Assembly (NCBI GenBank): GCA_902787975.1
Contig: CADAIP010000014.1
Span: forward strand, 1 to 64,000
Reading direction: 5' to 3'
Source of the DNA: Oscillospiraceae bacterium
Lineage (GTDB): Bacteria; Bacillota; Clostridia; Saccharofermentanales; Saccharofermentanaceae
Length of the DNA stretch: 64,000 nucleotides
Part shown: positions 25,033 to 33,735 of the stretch, in pieces
Layout of the letters: each line of letters begins with the position of its first letter
How positions within the stretch are numbered: the stretch's first letter is position 1
Translations under genes and position numbers: made by a program
Notes under the pieces: generated by a model
The model's database searches: none
Told to the model about the DNA's origin: nothing
Seen by the model: only the letters and a program-made list of their open reading frames with translations

Positions 25033-25120
25033 TCTAACATCTATGCTTGGGCGAAGTGCGCCTGTTTGTTTGTGTGCATTACTTAAGTGTGAATTTTTAT
25101 AGGATTGTCGGGAGGGTTCG

Positions 25121-26785
25121 ATGAAGAGATTAGGTGATATTCTGGTCGAAAGTGGCTTCCTAAATGCTACCGAACTTGCAGAAGTACTTAGTATTCAGAA
25201 GGAAACCGGTAAACGTCTTGGTGAGGTTATCGTTGAGAGTGGTTTGATGTCAGAGTTTGATATCTTGAGAGCGGTTTCAAGCCAGTACAATTATCCGATC
25301 ATTGATCTGTCAGGTATTGATGTAGATCCTAAGGCTACAGCACTGCTTACACAGAAGTTCTGCGAAGAGAATGTAGTATTCCCGATTGGTTTTGATAACG
25401 ACAATCTGGTTGTTGCTATTGACGACCCGATGAATATTACGATTGAGGATGAGCTCCAGTTCCAGACCGGATATCAGGTATCCCTGATGCTCGCAACACA
25501 TTCCTCCATCGTCGATGCCATTAAAGTTAATTATGGTAGAGATAGCGCCAACAAGGCCGCTGAAGAGCTTGGTGCAAGTTTCGAAGAGGAAAGCCTTGAT
25601 GATAATTCCGAGCTTTCCGAAGCAGTCAACAGTGCACCTGTTGTTAAGCTCGTTAACTCCATGATCGAATACGCTATCCGTTCAGGCTCATCCGATATTC
25701 ATATTGAGCCTCTCGAAGACCGGGTAAGAGTCCGTATCCGTATCGACGGTGTCATGCAGGAAGTCATGAGCAACCCGGTTTCCGCTAAAGACGCCATTAC
25801 AACGAGAATTAAGATCCTAGGCGGTATGAACATTGCAGAGAAGCGTATCCCGCAGGACGGCCGTATTACAACTGTAATCAATGGCGAACCGGTCGACATG
25901 CGTGTATCCATTCTTCCTTGCGTTACCGGTGAAAAGACGGTTATCCGTATTCTCGCCAAGAACGACGCAAACCTTAACAGATCTTATCTTGGTATCAGCG
26001 CACGCAATAACGAGATGATCGATAAGATGATCAAGATCCCTCAGGGAATCATTCTTATTTCAGGTCCTACCGGATCAGGTAAGACAACTACGCTTTATAC
26101 TCTCCTTGCAGAGAAAAACACAGATGAAGTTAATATCATTACCATTGAGGACCCTGTAGAAATCAGGATCCCGGGTTTGAATCAGGTTCAGGTTAATACT
26201 AAGGCAGGAATGACATTCGCAAGCGGTCTGAGATCAGTTTTGCGTCAGGACCCTGATATCTGTCTCGTCGGTGAGATCCGTGACGGTGAGACTGCTGAGA
26301 TCGCTATGAGAGCTGCAATCACCGGACACTTGGTTTTCAGTACTATCCATACAAACGATGCGGTTTCATCAATCAACCGTCTTATCGATATGGGCCTCGA
26401 GCCTTACATGGTTTCGTCAGCCTTGGTCGGCGTTATTTCTCAGCGTCTTGTTCGTCGTATCTGCACAAACTGCAGAGAGTCATATGATCCTGATGAGAAT
26501 GACATAGCTTATCTCAGACTTGATGCTGGTCAGAAGTTATATCGTGGTAAGGGATGCACAGAGTGCAATGAAAAGGGATTTAAGGGACGTATTGCTATTC
26601 ATGAGATTGTAACTATTACAAGAAAAATGAAGGCTTTGCTTGAGAAGAGAGCAAGCGAAGATGAGATGCGCGTTCTAGCTGTTGAAGAAGGAACACAGAT
26701 GCTCCAGGATTCAGCTAGAGACCTTGTACTTGAAGGTATTACGACGGTCTCAGAACTTAACAGAGTTGCTTACACGATTGACTGA
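25121..26785 (+). CDS. pilB: Type IV pilus assembly ATPase
   Basis: The extension motor that powers pilin polymerisation from the cytoplasmic face. The 554 residues show the N-terminal regulatory domain (about 1-150, opening MKRLGDILVESGFL) and the GspE ATPase core. Walker A is GPTGSGKTTTLYTLL (about 315-330), Walker B region is DPDICLVGEIRD, and the histidine box GHLVFSTIHTNDA follows. The zinc tetracysteine is present as CTNC and CTEC, which distinguishes PilB/GspE from PilT. The GGGAGGG site lies 6 bases before ATG 25121. It heads an operon running to pilO. Confidence 0.95.
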   Translation: MKRLGDILVESGFLNATELAEVLSIQKETGKRLGEVIVESGLMSEFDILRAVSSQYNYPIIDLSGIDVDPKATALLTQKFCEENVVFPIGFDNDNLVVAIDDPMNITIEDELQFQTGYQVSLMLATHSSIVDAIKVNYGRDSANKAAEELGASFEEESLDDNSELSEAVNSAPVVKLVNSMIEYAIRSGSSDIHIEPLEDRVRVRIRIDGVMQEVMSNPVSAKDAITTRIKILGGMNIAEKRIPQDGRITTVINGEPVDMRVSILPCVTGEKTVIRILAKNDANLNRSYLGISARNNEMIDKMIKIPQGIILISGPTGSGKTTTLYTLLAEKNTDEVNIITIEDPVEIRIPGLNQVQVNTKAGMTFASGLRSVLRQDPDICLVGEIRDGETAEIAMRAAITGHLVFSTIHTNDAVSSINRLIDMGLEPYMVSSALVGVISQRLVRRICTNCRESYDPDENDIAYLRLDAGQKLYRGKGCTECNEKGFKGRIAIHEIVTITRKMKALLEKRASEDEMRVLAVEEGTQMLQDSARDLVLEGITTVSELNRVAYTID

Positions 26786-26802
26786 TAAGGAGGTTTATTA
26801 AC

Positions 26803-27915
26803 GTGGAAGGATTTAGTTTATCGATCGAATCGATCTTGGCTGAATCGGTAAAGATGGGGGCATCCGATACCCATATTACTGTAGGATTGCCGCCGATGAT
26901 TCGTGTAGACGGTATGTTGATGCCGTTGGGAAATCAGCCGCTTACAGCTGCAGATACCGAGTATCTTTGTAAGTCAATGATTGACAAGTCAAGACAGCAG
27001 TATCTGAACGAGAGAGGTGAGATCGACTTCTCTTACATTGTTGAGAACTACAGCCGTTTCAGATGTAATGTCTTCAAACAGCGTGGTACTTATGCACTGG
27101 CTGCAAGAACTATTACAAATGAGATTCCTACTTGCGAGCAGTTGGGTCTGCCTAACGTATTCAAGGAACTCGTTATGAAGCCTCGTGGACTTATCCTTGT
27201 TACCGGTCCTACGGGTTCAGGTAAGTCTACTACACTTGCTGCAATGATCGGTCACGTAAACATGACCAAGAAGTGTCACATCCTTACATTGGAGGAACCT
27301 ATCGAGTATCTCCACATGCATGGTGAGGCTATGATCAACCAGAGAGAAATCCACGAGGATACACTCTCATTTGCAAACGCACTCAGAGCTGCTCTTCGTG
27401 AGGACCCTGATATTATCCTCGTCGGAGAGATGCGTGACCTCGATACTATCAGTACTGCTATTACAGCAGCCGAGACGGGTCACCTTGTTCTTTCAACACT
27501 CCATACGTCATCTGCAGGCGATACTGTTAACCGTATCATCGACGTTTATCCGCCTCATCAGCAGGATCAGATCAGAGTTCAGCTCGCTACTGTTCTTGTT
27601 GCAGTTATCTGTCAGACACTCGTTCAGAGAGTCGGCGGCGGTAGATGTGCTGCTTTCGAGATTATGATCGCCAACGATGCTATCAGGAACAACATTCGTG
27701 AAGGTAAGACGTATCAGATAGACAGTGCTATCGCTACGAGCCTCCAGCAGGGAATGTGCCCTCTCGATTTCTATCTTGCAGAACTGGTTAAGCGAAACAT
27801 GATCACTAGAGACACTGCTATCCAGAGATGCAGATTCCCCGAAGATCTCAAGCGCTTCATTAACAATGCCGGACAGACCCAGAGTCCGTTGTTCGGTGAT
27901 TTGGAGTATGCCTGA
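26803..27915 (+). CDS. pilT: Type IV pilus retraction ATPase
   Basis: The motor for pilus disassembly and twitching. The 370 residues carry an N-terminal PAS-like domain (GASDTHITVGLPPMIRVDG), Walker A GPTGSGKSTTLAAM (about 131-144), an Asp box (LEEPIEYL), Walker B DPDIILVGEMRD, and HLVLSTLHTSSAGDTVNRI. The C-terminal AIRNNIREGKTYQI is the PilT retraction motif (AIRNLIRE in most). The tetracysteine of PilB is missing, as expected. The start is GTG 26803 with a full AAGGAGG site (26787-26794). It lies 17 bases after pilB. Confidence 0.94.
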   Translation: MEGFSLSIESILAESVKMGASDTHITVGLPPMIRVDGMLMPLGNQPLTAADTEYLCKSMIDKSRQQYLNERGEIDFSYIVENYSRFRCNVFKQRGTYALAARTITNEIPTCEQLGLPNVFKELVMKPRGLILVTGPTGSGKSTTLAAMIGHVNMTKKCHILTLEEPIEYLHMHGEAMINQREIHEDTLSFANALRAALREDPDIILVGEMRDLDTISTAITAAETGHLVLSTLHTSSAGDTVNRIIDVYPPHQQDQIRVQLATVLVAVICQTLVQRVGGGRCAAFEIMIANDAIRNNIREGKTYQIDSAIATSLQQGMCPLDFYLAELVKRNMITRDTAIQRCRFPEDLKRFINNAGQTQSPLFGDLEYA

Positions 27916-27959
27916 TTACCGGGTAATTATTGTAAATCTAATAAGGAGGGAAATAACAG

Positions 27960-29168
27960 ATGGCTAATTTCAGATATCAGATTATCGATTCCAAAGGTAA
28001 AATGTCTGAAGGCATCATTGAAGCTGCATCCATCGGTGAAGCATCTAGAAAACTTAAGCAAGACGGCAAATATATAGCGTCTTTGTCCTTGGATAAGGGC
28101 GGTGGATTGGCTAACATCAACATTGGCAGCCCTAAGTTGAAGACAAAGGATCTTGTTGTAATTTCCAGACAGCTTGCTTCACTCTTGTCAGCAGGTATTA
28201 CAGTCGTAAGATCACTTGACATGTTGTATCAGCAGCTTGAATCAAAGAAAGCAAAGAAGTGCATTGGTGAAATTTATGAATCAGTGCAGAGTGGTAGATC
28301 ACTTTCGGAAGCTTTCGGAGAACAGAGGGGAGTCCTGCCGAATATCATGGTAAGTATGATTTCTGCAGGTGAGGAATCAGGACGTCTCGATGAGATCATG
28401 GAGAGACTTGCTGACCACTTTGCTAAAGAGGCAAAGGTCAAGAATAAGGTTTCTTCTGCGATGGTCTATCCTAAGATCCTTGCTGGTCTTACGTTGGTCG
28501 TCAGCGTCAGCCTTTTGACATTCCTCGTTCCTAAGATCGGTGATACGATCAAAGAACTCGGTGGTGAATTGCCGGCTCTTACAAAATTCTTGTTGAATTT
28601 GTCTGATTCGCTGGTTCACTATTGGTATATTTATATTGCCGTAGCAGGTCTTCTTATCTATGGCTTTAAGTTTTGGAAGAGTACCGATAAGGGTGGTGAG
28701 ACTTGGGCTAAAATCATGCTCAGGGCTCCGATTATCGGTAAAGCTACGAAGATGAGCGCTTCGGCCAGATTTACAAGAACGGTTTCAACATTGCTTAAAT
28801 CCGGTATCTCTGTACTTCAGGCTGTAGAGATTACTGAGAAGTCGCTTGATAACCTTATTTTGATGAAAAAATTGTCTGAAGCTCGTGTAGAGATCAGAAA
28901 AGGTACATCATTATCCAGAGCAATCAGAGATATCAAGGAATTCCCTCCAATGATCTATGCTATGACTGCAATCGGTGAGGAGTCCGGTACTTTGGATATG
29001 ATTCTGGAGAAAGCGGCAGATTACTTTGAAGATGAAGCTGATGCAGCTACAGCTAAAATGGTATCTGCTCTCGAGCCTGCCATGATCATTGTCATGGCTA
29101 TCATCATCGGTGTCGTTGTCGGAGGTATCGCAATGCCTATCTTCACAATGGCTCAGTGGCTCTTGTAA
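27960..29168 (+). CDS. pilC: Type IV pilus inner-membrane platform protein
   Basis: The membrane core on which PilB and PilT act. The 402 residues hold the two tandem T2SF domains: first about 70-190 (LVVISRQLASLLSAGITVVRSLDML and SMISAGEESGRLDE), second about 270-395 (RFTRTVSTLLKSGISVLQAVEIT and AIGEESGTLD). Three membrane helices fall at about 165-190, 215-235 and 370-395. The paired GEESG motifs are diagnostic. AAGGAGGG precedes ATG 27960. It is part of the pilB-pilO operon. Confidence 0.94.
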   Translation: MANFRYQIIDSKGKMSEGIIEAASIGEASRKLKQDGKYIASLSLDKGGGLANINIGSPKLKTKDLVVISRQLASLLSAGITVVRSLDMLYQQLESKKAKKCIGEIYESVQSGRSLSEAFGEQRGVLPNIMVSMISAGEESGRLDEIMERLADHFAKEAKVKNKVSSAMVYPKILAGLTLVVSVSLLTFLVPKIGDTIKELGGELPALTKFLLNLSDSLVHYWYIYIAVAGLLIYGFKFWKSTDKGGETWAKIMLRAPIIGKATKMSASARFTRTVSTLLKSGISVLQAVEITEKSLDNLILMKKLSEARVEIRKGTSLSRAIRDIKEFPPMIYAMTAIGEESGTLDMILEKAADYFEDEADAATAKMVSALEPAMIIVMAIIIGVVVGGIAMPIFTMAQWLL

Positions 29169-29198
29169 TCCCTGTAAAGAATGAAAGGAGATAAATAA

Positions 29199-30311
29199 AT
29201 GGATTTTTCAATAGGTAGAAGCGGAAATGAATTGGTTATCGATTGTTCCAGTTCTGACCTCAAATTAGCTGTCGGAAACTACAATCCTAAGACAGGCAAT
29301 ATTTCAATCGAGAAAATGGGCATTGTTCCTCTTGAAGGCGATGCAGTTAATGATGGTGCAATTTCAGATTCATTCGGTATCGTAATGGCTCTTAAGCATG
29401 CTATTGCAAGACTCGACATCAGAATGAAGAGTTGCATAATCACAACAGAAGGTGCTTTCGTTCATACAAGAGACCTTGAGCTCCCTGTTGTTAAGGAAGA
29501 TCAGCTTAAAGATATGGTTAAATACGAGATCTTGGGTCAGGGTTCCAACAGAGATATGTCTATCGACTATCTTGTATACGGAACTACTAAGGACGCTGAG
29601 ACAAATGCTGATAAGCTCCAGGTAAGAGCTACAGCAATCCCTACAGACGTTATCAAAGATTATCGTGAATTCCTTAAGAACATGGATCTTAACCCTGTTG
29701 CTCTTGACGTTAACCCTAATGCAGTAAGAAAACTTTTCGAGCAGGGTATTATCAACGGCAACGTAAATATTAAGCAGTCAACGATTCTTTTGATCGAACT
29801 GTCAAGCAAGACAACAACTGTTACGGTTCTTGATAAGGGTTTCCCGGTTCTTTCAAGAAGACTTCAGTTTGGACACGGCAACATCAGACAGGTTGCTGAT
29901 TCTGTTAAGAAACTTCAGAACGGCAGCCAGCAGTCCTCTCTTGCAAGAAGACTTAACATCACAACAGCTGAAGCTGAAGCTAGTGTACCTGTTGAGGATA
30001 TTGATGTTTGGAATGAGACTGTTGCAGAGACACCTGCTCTCCAGAGTGCTGTCAATGCTTACTTCAAGAGCCTCGTTGATGCAGTATCCCGTACGGCACA
30101 GTTCTCTATTGCCAAGTATCACATTGATGCGATCAGCACCTGCTTCCTTTATGGTTCCGGGGCAGGCTATAAGAAGATTGACAAGGAGCTTGCACGTCAG
30201 CTCGGAACACAGGTTGAGATTCTCAAGGCTCTCAGCACTGTAAGTGGTCCTAAGGACTTCGAGATCGGCAAGTTCATAAATTGTTGCGGCGCTTTGATCC
30301 GCCACGATTAA
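29199..30311 (+). CDS. pilM: PilM-like actin-fold pilus assembly protein
   Basis: A 370-residue cytoplasmic protein of the PilM/FtsA fold, expected to bind the N-terminus of PilN and connect the alignment complex to the motor. It has ATP-site-like segments (DCSSSDLKLAVG near 15-26, ILLIELSSKTTTVTVLDKG near 203-220 and FLYGSGAGYK near 325). Similarity to canonical PilM is modest; identification leans on gene order. ATG 29199 has AAAGGAG upstream. It lies between pilC and pilN, as in other systems. Confidence 0.82.
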   Translation: MDFSIGRSGNELVIDCSSSDLKLAVGNYNPKTGNISIEKMGIVPLEGDAVNDGAISDSFGIVMALKHAIARLDIRMKSCIITTEGAFVHTRDLELPVVKEDQLKDMVKYEILGQGSNRDMSIDYLVYGTTKDAETNADKLQVRATAIPTDVIKDYREFLKNMDLNPVALDVNPNAVRKLFEQGIINGNVNIKQSTILLIELSSKTTTVTVLDKGFPVLSRRLQFGHGNIRQVADSVKKLQNGSQQSSLARRLNITTAEAEASVPVEDIDVWNETVAETPALQSAVNAYFKSLVDAVSRTAQFSIAKYHIDAISTCFLYGSGAGYKKIDKELARQLGTQVEILKALSTVSGPKDFEIGKFINCCGALIRHD

Positions 30312-30326
30312 GGAGGGGTATACTTT

Positions 30327-31268
30327 ATGGCTAAGGCTAGTGGAATTAACAAAAGATTATTGGCTAAGAAAGATGTAAACTTCTTTGCCGAGTTTACAGC
30401 CAATGCAGCAAAGGCCGCAAGAATGTTAGGTTACGGTGTTGCTGTAGGTGTTTTAGTAGTTTTTGTTGTCCTTGCATTTATCGTTGCTTTCTTTATTAGA
30501 AATACGATCATCAAGGGTCAGATCAAAGATTTGGAGGCAATCCTTGCAAGTCCTGATTATGCTTCGCTTGAACAGGATTATGCTATGTTGACTGAGCAGT
30601 TAAACGAAATGACAAATTACTATTTTGCTCTTACACAGATGCGTAAGACAGTTGATCAGATCGATGCTGCTCCTACAGATCTTCCTGACGTAATTGCTAA
30701 GTGCATTCCCAGTGATTCATTCATTACGAATTACACAATTACAAATTCTACTTTGGAGATGGATGGTTATACATTTACATATTACAGCCCTGTAGATATG
30801 GTAAATATGTTAAATGATAAAGGTGTTTTCACTGCAAGACCTACGATTACGACAACTAGAGTAGAGATGGCAACTATGGTTTCTGTTGAAGACCTTATTA
30901 GCGGAAATGTAGTTGATGCTATTAATAACTACTATACTTTTAATATTTCCGGCTTACTTGTAGGAAATGTTCATCTTTCTGTTACTCGCTATGTTGATGG
31001 TGCTGAGACTGCAACTGTTCTTGGCGGTGTTGACACTGTTGATGTAAGAGCTGGTGATTCTTTCACTCTCAATGGTATTTCCGAATTCAATTATGCAGGA
31101 ATTACTTATAGACTCACTAGAATTCTTGTAGATGGTGTTCAGGTTGATGATGTAAGCTTCAATCAAGTTATGACAACCGGTAATTATGTTGATGTTGCTC
31201 GTGCCAACAGCGATATAAGATTGTATTACACACCTGTAGCTGCTGCCGAAGCACAGGCTGAAGGCTGA
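30327..31268 (+). CDS. pilN: PilN-like protein with an extra extracellular domain
   Basis: A 313-residue single-pass protein: basic cytoplasmic N-terminus (about 1-35), membrane helix (about 37-58), coiled coil (about 65-110), then a PilN-like fold to about 200. The remaining hundred residues (from HLSVTRYVDGAETATVLGG to DIRLYYTP) form a beta-type module resembling MucBP-like repeats, which PilN proteins usually lack. The AAGGAGGGG site precedes ATG 30327. Gene order and topology support PilN; the appended domain is unusual and its partner is unknown. Confidence 0.75.
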   Translation: MAKASGINKRLLAKKDVNFFAEFTANAAKAARMLGYGVAVGVLVVFVVLAFIVAFFIRNTIIKGQIKDLEAILASPDYASLEQDYAMLTEQLNEMTNYYFALTQMRKTVDQIDAAPTDLPDVIAKCIPSDSFITNYTITNSTLEMDGYTFTYYSPVDMVNMLNDKGVFTARPTITTTRVEMATMVSVEDLISGNVVDAINNYYTFNISGLLVGNVHLSVTRYVDGAETATVLGGVDTVDVRAGDSFTLNGISEFNYAGITYRLTRILVDGVQVDDVSFNQVMTTGNYVDVARANSDIRLYYTPVAAAEAQAEG

Positions 31269-31288
31269 ACTTAAGGGAGGTAATAAAT

Positions 31289-32287
31289 ATGAATAATCTT
31301 AGTGCTAGAGAAAAAGGATTTATGTACGTAATCACGCTGTTGATTATCGTAGTTCTCGGTTATTTCTTTGGAATCAGAACACTCAACAAAAAATATGCTG
31401 AATATCAGACTGAATTGCAGACTCTGCAGGAAAGAAAAGCTTATCTTGATCAGTTAAGAGAAAACAATGCCAGCATGGCTACAGAGATCGAGGTTCTCAA
31501 GGCTTCCTGTTCAGATATTGAGTTGTCTTTTATTGATAAGCTTGAGACAGAAGTCATCGAACAGTATGTTCTTAAGACATTTGAGGATGCAGGTTGTCCT
31601 TTCCTTATGAATGTAACCACTACAGATGTTGGAATGTCTGCAGTTACATATCCTGATGGAACAACAGCACCTGATAGTCTTGTATGTCTTCAGATTCAAG
31701 TTACTTATTCATCAACAGATGGCTATACTGTTACTCAGTATAACCGCAATCCTGACTTTACTATCGGATCCAAGACACCTGTTGCTGAAACAATTGAAGA
31801 TCTTAGCGGACAGATGGGACAGGGTGATTATGCTAAGAGACGCGGTTACGATGAGTTTATTAATGCACTTAAGAAGATTAATGCTGAAAATCCTGGTTGC
31901 ATAAAAGTTAATAGCTTATCTGCCGAAGAAAATGGTGGAGCCATGACTCTTGTTGCTACAATTAATTTCTATGGTACAAGCCTCAGAAACAGAATCTCTG
32001 TTGATGAAAGCCACGCTCCTTATACATACTGGACCGGTCACACCAATGTTGATACAAAGGGTGGATTTATCGGATTCCCTTATGTTTGCGATAATGTAAA
32101 CAGCCTCTGGTATGGTGTTGTTAATATGAATGCTGATGCACCTGCAGTTGACAAGCCGTTTGCACCTTATTGGGCTAGCGCATTGTTCCAGCAGCAGTTG
32201 GGTGAAGTTGGCGGAGACATCAAGGTTCTTCTTTATGGAGAAGAAGGTGCGAATGCTGAAGCAACTCCTACTCCGGCAGCTACATAA
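31289..32287 (+). CDS. pilO: PilO-like alignment protein with C-terminal extension
   Basis: A 332-residue single-pass protein with a short cytoplasmic head, a membrane helix (about 11-28), a coiled coil (about 30-72) and a ferredoxin-like external domain. This matches PilO topology and position after pilN. The last hundred residues, containing the YWTGHTNVDTKGGFIG and NSLWYGVVNMNADAP segments and ending in a Thr/Pro-rich tail, exceed the usual PilO length of about 200. GGGAGG precedes ATG 31289. It closes the pilB operon; no terminator was seen before the pilin promoter. Confidence 0.75.
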   Translation: MNNLSAREKGFMYVITLLIIVVLGYFFGIRTLNKKYAEYQTELQTLQERKAYLDQLRENNASMATEIEVLKASCSDIELSFIDKLETEVIEQYVLKTFEDAGCPFLMNVTTTDVGMSAVTYPDGTTAPDSLVCLQIQVTYSSTDGYTVTQYNRNPDFTIGSKTPVAETIEDLSGQMGQGDYAKRRGYDEFINALKKINAENPGCIKVNSLSAEENGGAMTLVATINFYGTSLRNRISVDESHAPYTYWTGHTNVDTKGGFIGFPYVCDNVNSLWYGVVNMNADAPAVDKPFAPYWASALFQQQLGEVGGDIKVLLYGEEGANAEATPTPAAT

Positions 32288-32328
32288 AACAAATTGTGGC
32301 AAAAAAATGAAAAAAAATGAAAAAAGTG

Positions 32329-32356
32329 TTGCAATTAAATTCTGAGTGTGTATAAT
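32329..32356 (+). promoter_or_regulatory. Strong promoter of the short pilin gene
   Basis: TTGCAA (32329-32334), a 16-base spacer and TATAAT (32351-32356). An A-rich stretch (32301-32325) just upstream is a likely UP element. An AGGAGGA site follows at 32381. This fits a highly expressed structural gene. Confidence 0.85.
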
Positions 32357-32394
32357 AAGGCTACAAACTCAAAAACTTACAGGAGGAATCTAAA

Positions 32395-32622
32395 ATGAAG
32401 AAGATTCAGAAGTCAAAGAAGGGTTTCACCCTCGTAGAAATGGTACTCGTTATCGCTATCATCGTTATCCTTGCAGCTGTTCTCGTTATCGGTATCACAA
32501 AGTATATCGCAGCAGCTAAGGCAGCTAAGCTCTCACTCTCAATGCACAATTCTTCTATCGGTGAAGTTAACGCTGCAATTGCAAGTGACACACCTCTTAA
32601 CTGGATGGGTGGCGGCATCTAA
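32395..32622 (+). CDS. Very short type IV prepilin, probable major pilin
   Basis: A 75-residue prepilin. The leader MKKIQKSKKG ends at glycine 10 and is followed by FTLVEMVLVIAIIVILAAVLV, with Glu5 of the mature form present, so prepilin peptidase should process it. The mature peptide is only 65 residues: the full N-terminal helix (to about 53) and a 20-residue tail, with no globular beta-sheet domain. It has its own strong promoter, a near-perfect ribosome site and a terminator, all consistent with the major subunit. The gene name is left open. Such short pilins are known in other phyla as PilA-N type. Confidence 0.85.
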   Translation: MKKIQKSKKGFTLVEMVLVIAIIVILAAVLVIGITKYIAAAKAAKLSLSMHNSSIGEVNAAIASDTPLNWMGGGI

Positions 32623-32649
32623 TCTAATTAGATTAAGTACTATCACAAG

Positions 32650-32680
32650 GCGGAGAACGAAAGTTCTCCGCTTTTTTTAG
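32650..32680 (+). terminator. Terminator of the short pilin gene
   Basis: GCGGAGAAC pairs perfectly with GTTCTCCGC around a GAAA tetraloop, followed by seven T. Confidence 0.93.
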
Positions 32681-32760
32681 CCCGGAAAATATATTAAAAT
32701 AGTTTGGTCAGTACCGTCAGATCGTGAGTATTACCGGCCAGAATTAACATTTTGGACAAA

Positions 32761-32833
32761 TGTTAACAAAATGTTACTGATTTTAACAAATTATTAATTT
32801 TGATGTTGAAATTTGCACAGAAGAAAGTATAAT
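32761..32833 (+). promoter_or_regulatory. Minor-pilin operon promoter with upstream TTAACAAA repeats
   Basis: TTGAAA (32806-32811), a 16-base spacer and TATAAT (32828-32833). Upstream, TGTTAACAAA (32761-32770) and TTTTAACAAA (32781-32790) repeat about 20 bases apart. The layout and the flanking TGTTGAAATTTG copy that of the PilX-like gene promoter at 19292-19366. Confidence 0.8.
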
Positions 32834-32870
32834 AAGCATATAGGTAAGTATTCTTTAATTGGAGGGACTT

Positions 32871-33092
32871 ATGCGCAGGTTAAGTAAAATGTACAATCCC
32901 AAAGGATTTACGCTTGTAGAGATAATCCTTGTTGTTGCTGTTATTCTCATACTTGCCGCTTCTGTATTTACGGGTGTCACTGATTGGATCAATAGGGCAC
33001 GTATTGCAAACGAACAAGTTATTGTTCAGTCTTCCTATGTAGAACAACAGATTAATGACAGCGAAGCAAAACTTGCTAACTACGGTTTTTGA
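32871..33092 (+). CDS. Short type IV prepilin
   Basis: A 73-residue prepilin: leader MRRLSKMYNPKG, then FTLVEIILVVAVILILAASVFTG with Glu5. The mature chain is about 61 residues, again essentially only the N-terminal helix with a short tail. ATG 32871 has GGAGGG 4 bases upstream; TTG 32859 is in frame but lies before that site. It is the first gene of a separate operon with two larger prepilins, so it is probably a minor pilin, although its size equals that of the major candidate. Confidence 0.83.
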   Translation: MRRLSKMYNPKGFTLVEIILVVAVILILAASVFTGVTDWINRARIANEQVIVQSSYVEQQINDSEAKLANYGF

Positions 33093-33102
33093 GGTATAAG
33101 TT

Positions 33103-33708
33103 ATGAAGAAGATTAATAAGTTATCCGGCGCAAAGGGTTTTACGCTCGTTGAGACCATGTTGGCTGTTTTCATCCTTGTTACTGTTTCAACTATGTTAAT
33201 TAACGGCTTTGTTACTACAATGGCTTATTCATATCAGACTTCCATTTATAGTAAGTCAAGTGCCAACAATTACAAAGCTTGCATGAATAGTGTATCTCGT
33301 TGGAGCCATATGGGTAACCAGGGTACAAACGGTAGAGAAGCTGCAGCGATCGATAAGGGTTATTACGGTTCAAACGTGCAGAAGAATCTGGTTTTTGTTA
33401 CCGGCGGTAATGTTATTGACAGTTTGTATGTAGCTGAAGTAGCAAGAACAGATCTTAGTCTTACAGTACCCGGTACAGTAAGTTACGGTTCTACAGATTT
33501 CACACCTAACAATGCATCTTATGCAGATAATCATAAGGCTATAGTTTATTATCCCGAGTATTGCATGAATGGAAGCGATGAGGATACCAAAGGTAAGATC
33601 GTAGTTAAATACGATGCTGATTCCAAAACGTATTCTTGGGTAGTAAATAATAATCAGCCTAATCTTGCAGGTGCTACAGTAGTAAGTGGTTCATCATCAT
33701 TTACTTAA
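33103..33708 (+). CDS. Minor prepilin, PilV/GspI-like
   Basis: A 201-residue prepilin with leader MKKINKLSGAKG, then FTLVETMLAVFILVTVSTMLING. The processed form has the hydrophobic helix (to about 35) and a globular domain with many Gly, Asn and Tyr. Position between two other prepilins is typical of minor pilins that prime assembly. The start ATG 33103 follows GAGG, 10 bases after the preceding stop. Subfamily is a guess from size and order. Confidence 0.8.
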   Translation: MKKINKLSGAKGFTLVETMLAVFILVTVSTMLINGFVTTMAYSYQTSIYSKSSANNYKACMNSVSRWSHMGNQGTNGREAAAIDKGYYGSNVQKNLVFVTGGNVIDSLYVAEVARTDLSLTVPGTVSYGSTDFTPNNASYADNHKAIVYYPEYCMNGSDEDTKGKIVVKYDADSKTYSWVVNNNQPNLAGATVVSGSSSFT

Positions 33709-33735
33709 TCATAGTAAATTGGGAGGAGCATCAAC

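Noticed and set aside
32395-32622. Electrically conductive pilin of the Geobacter type
   Set aside because: The size is similar, but the mature peptide has only about three aromatic residues and lacks the aromatic-rich tail.
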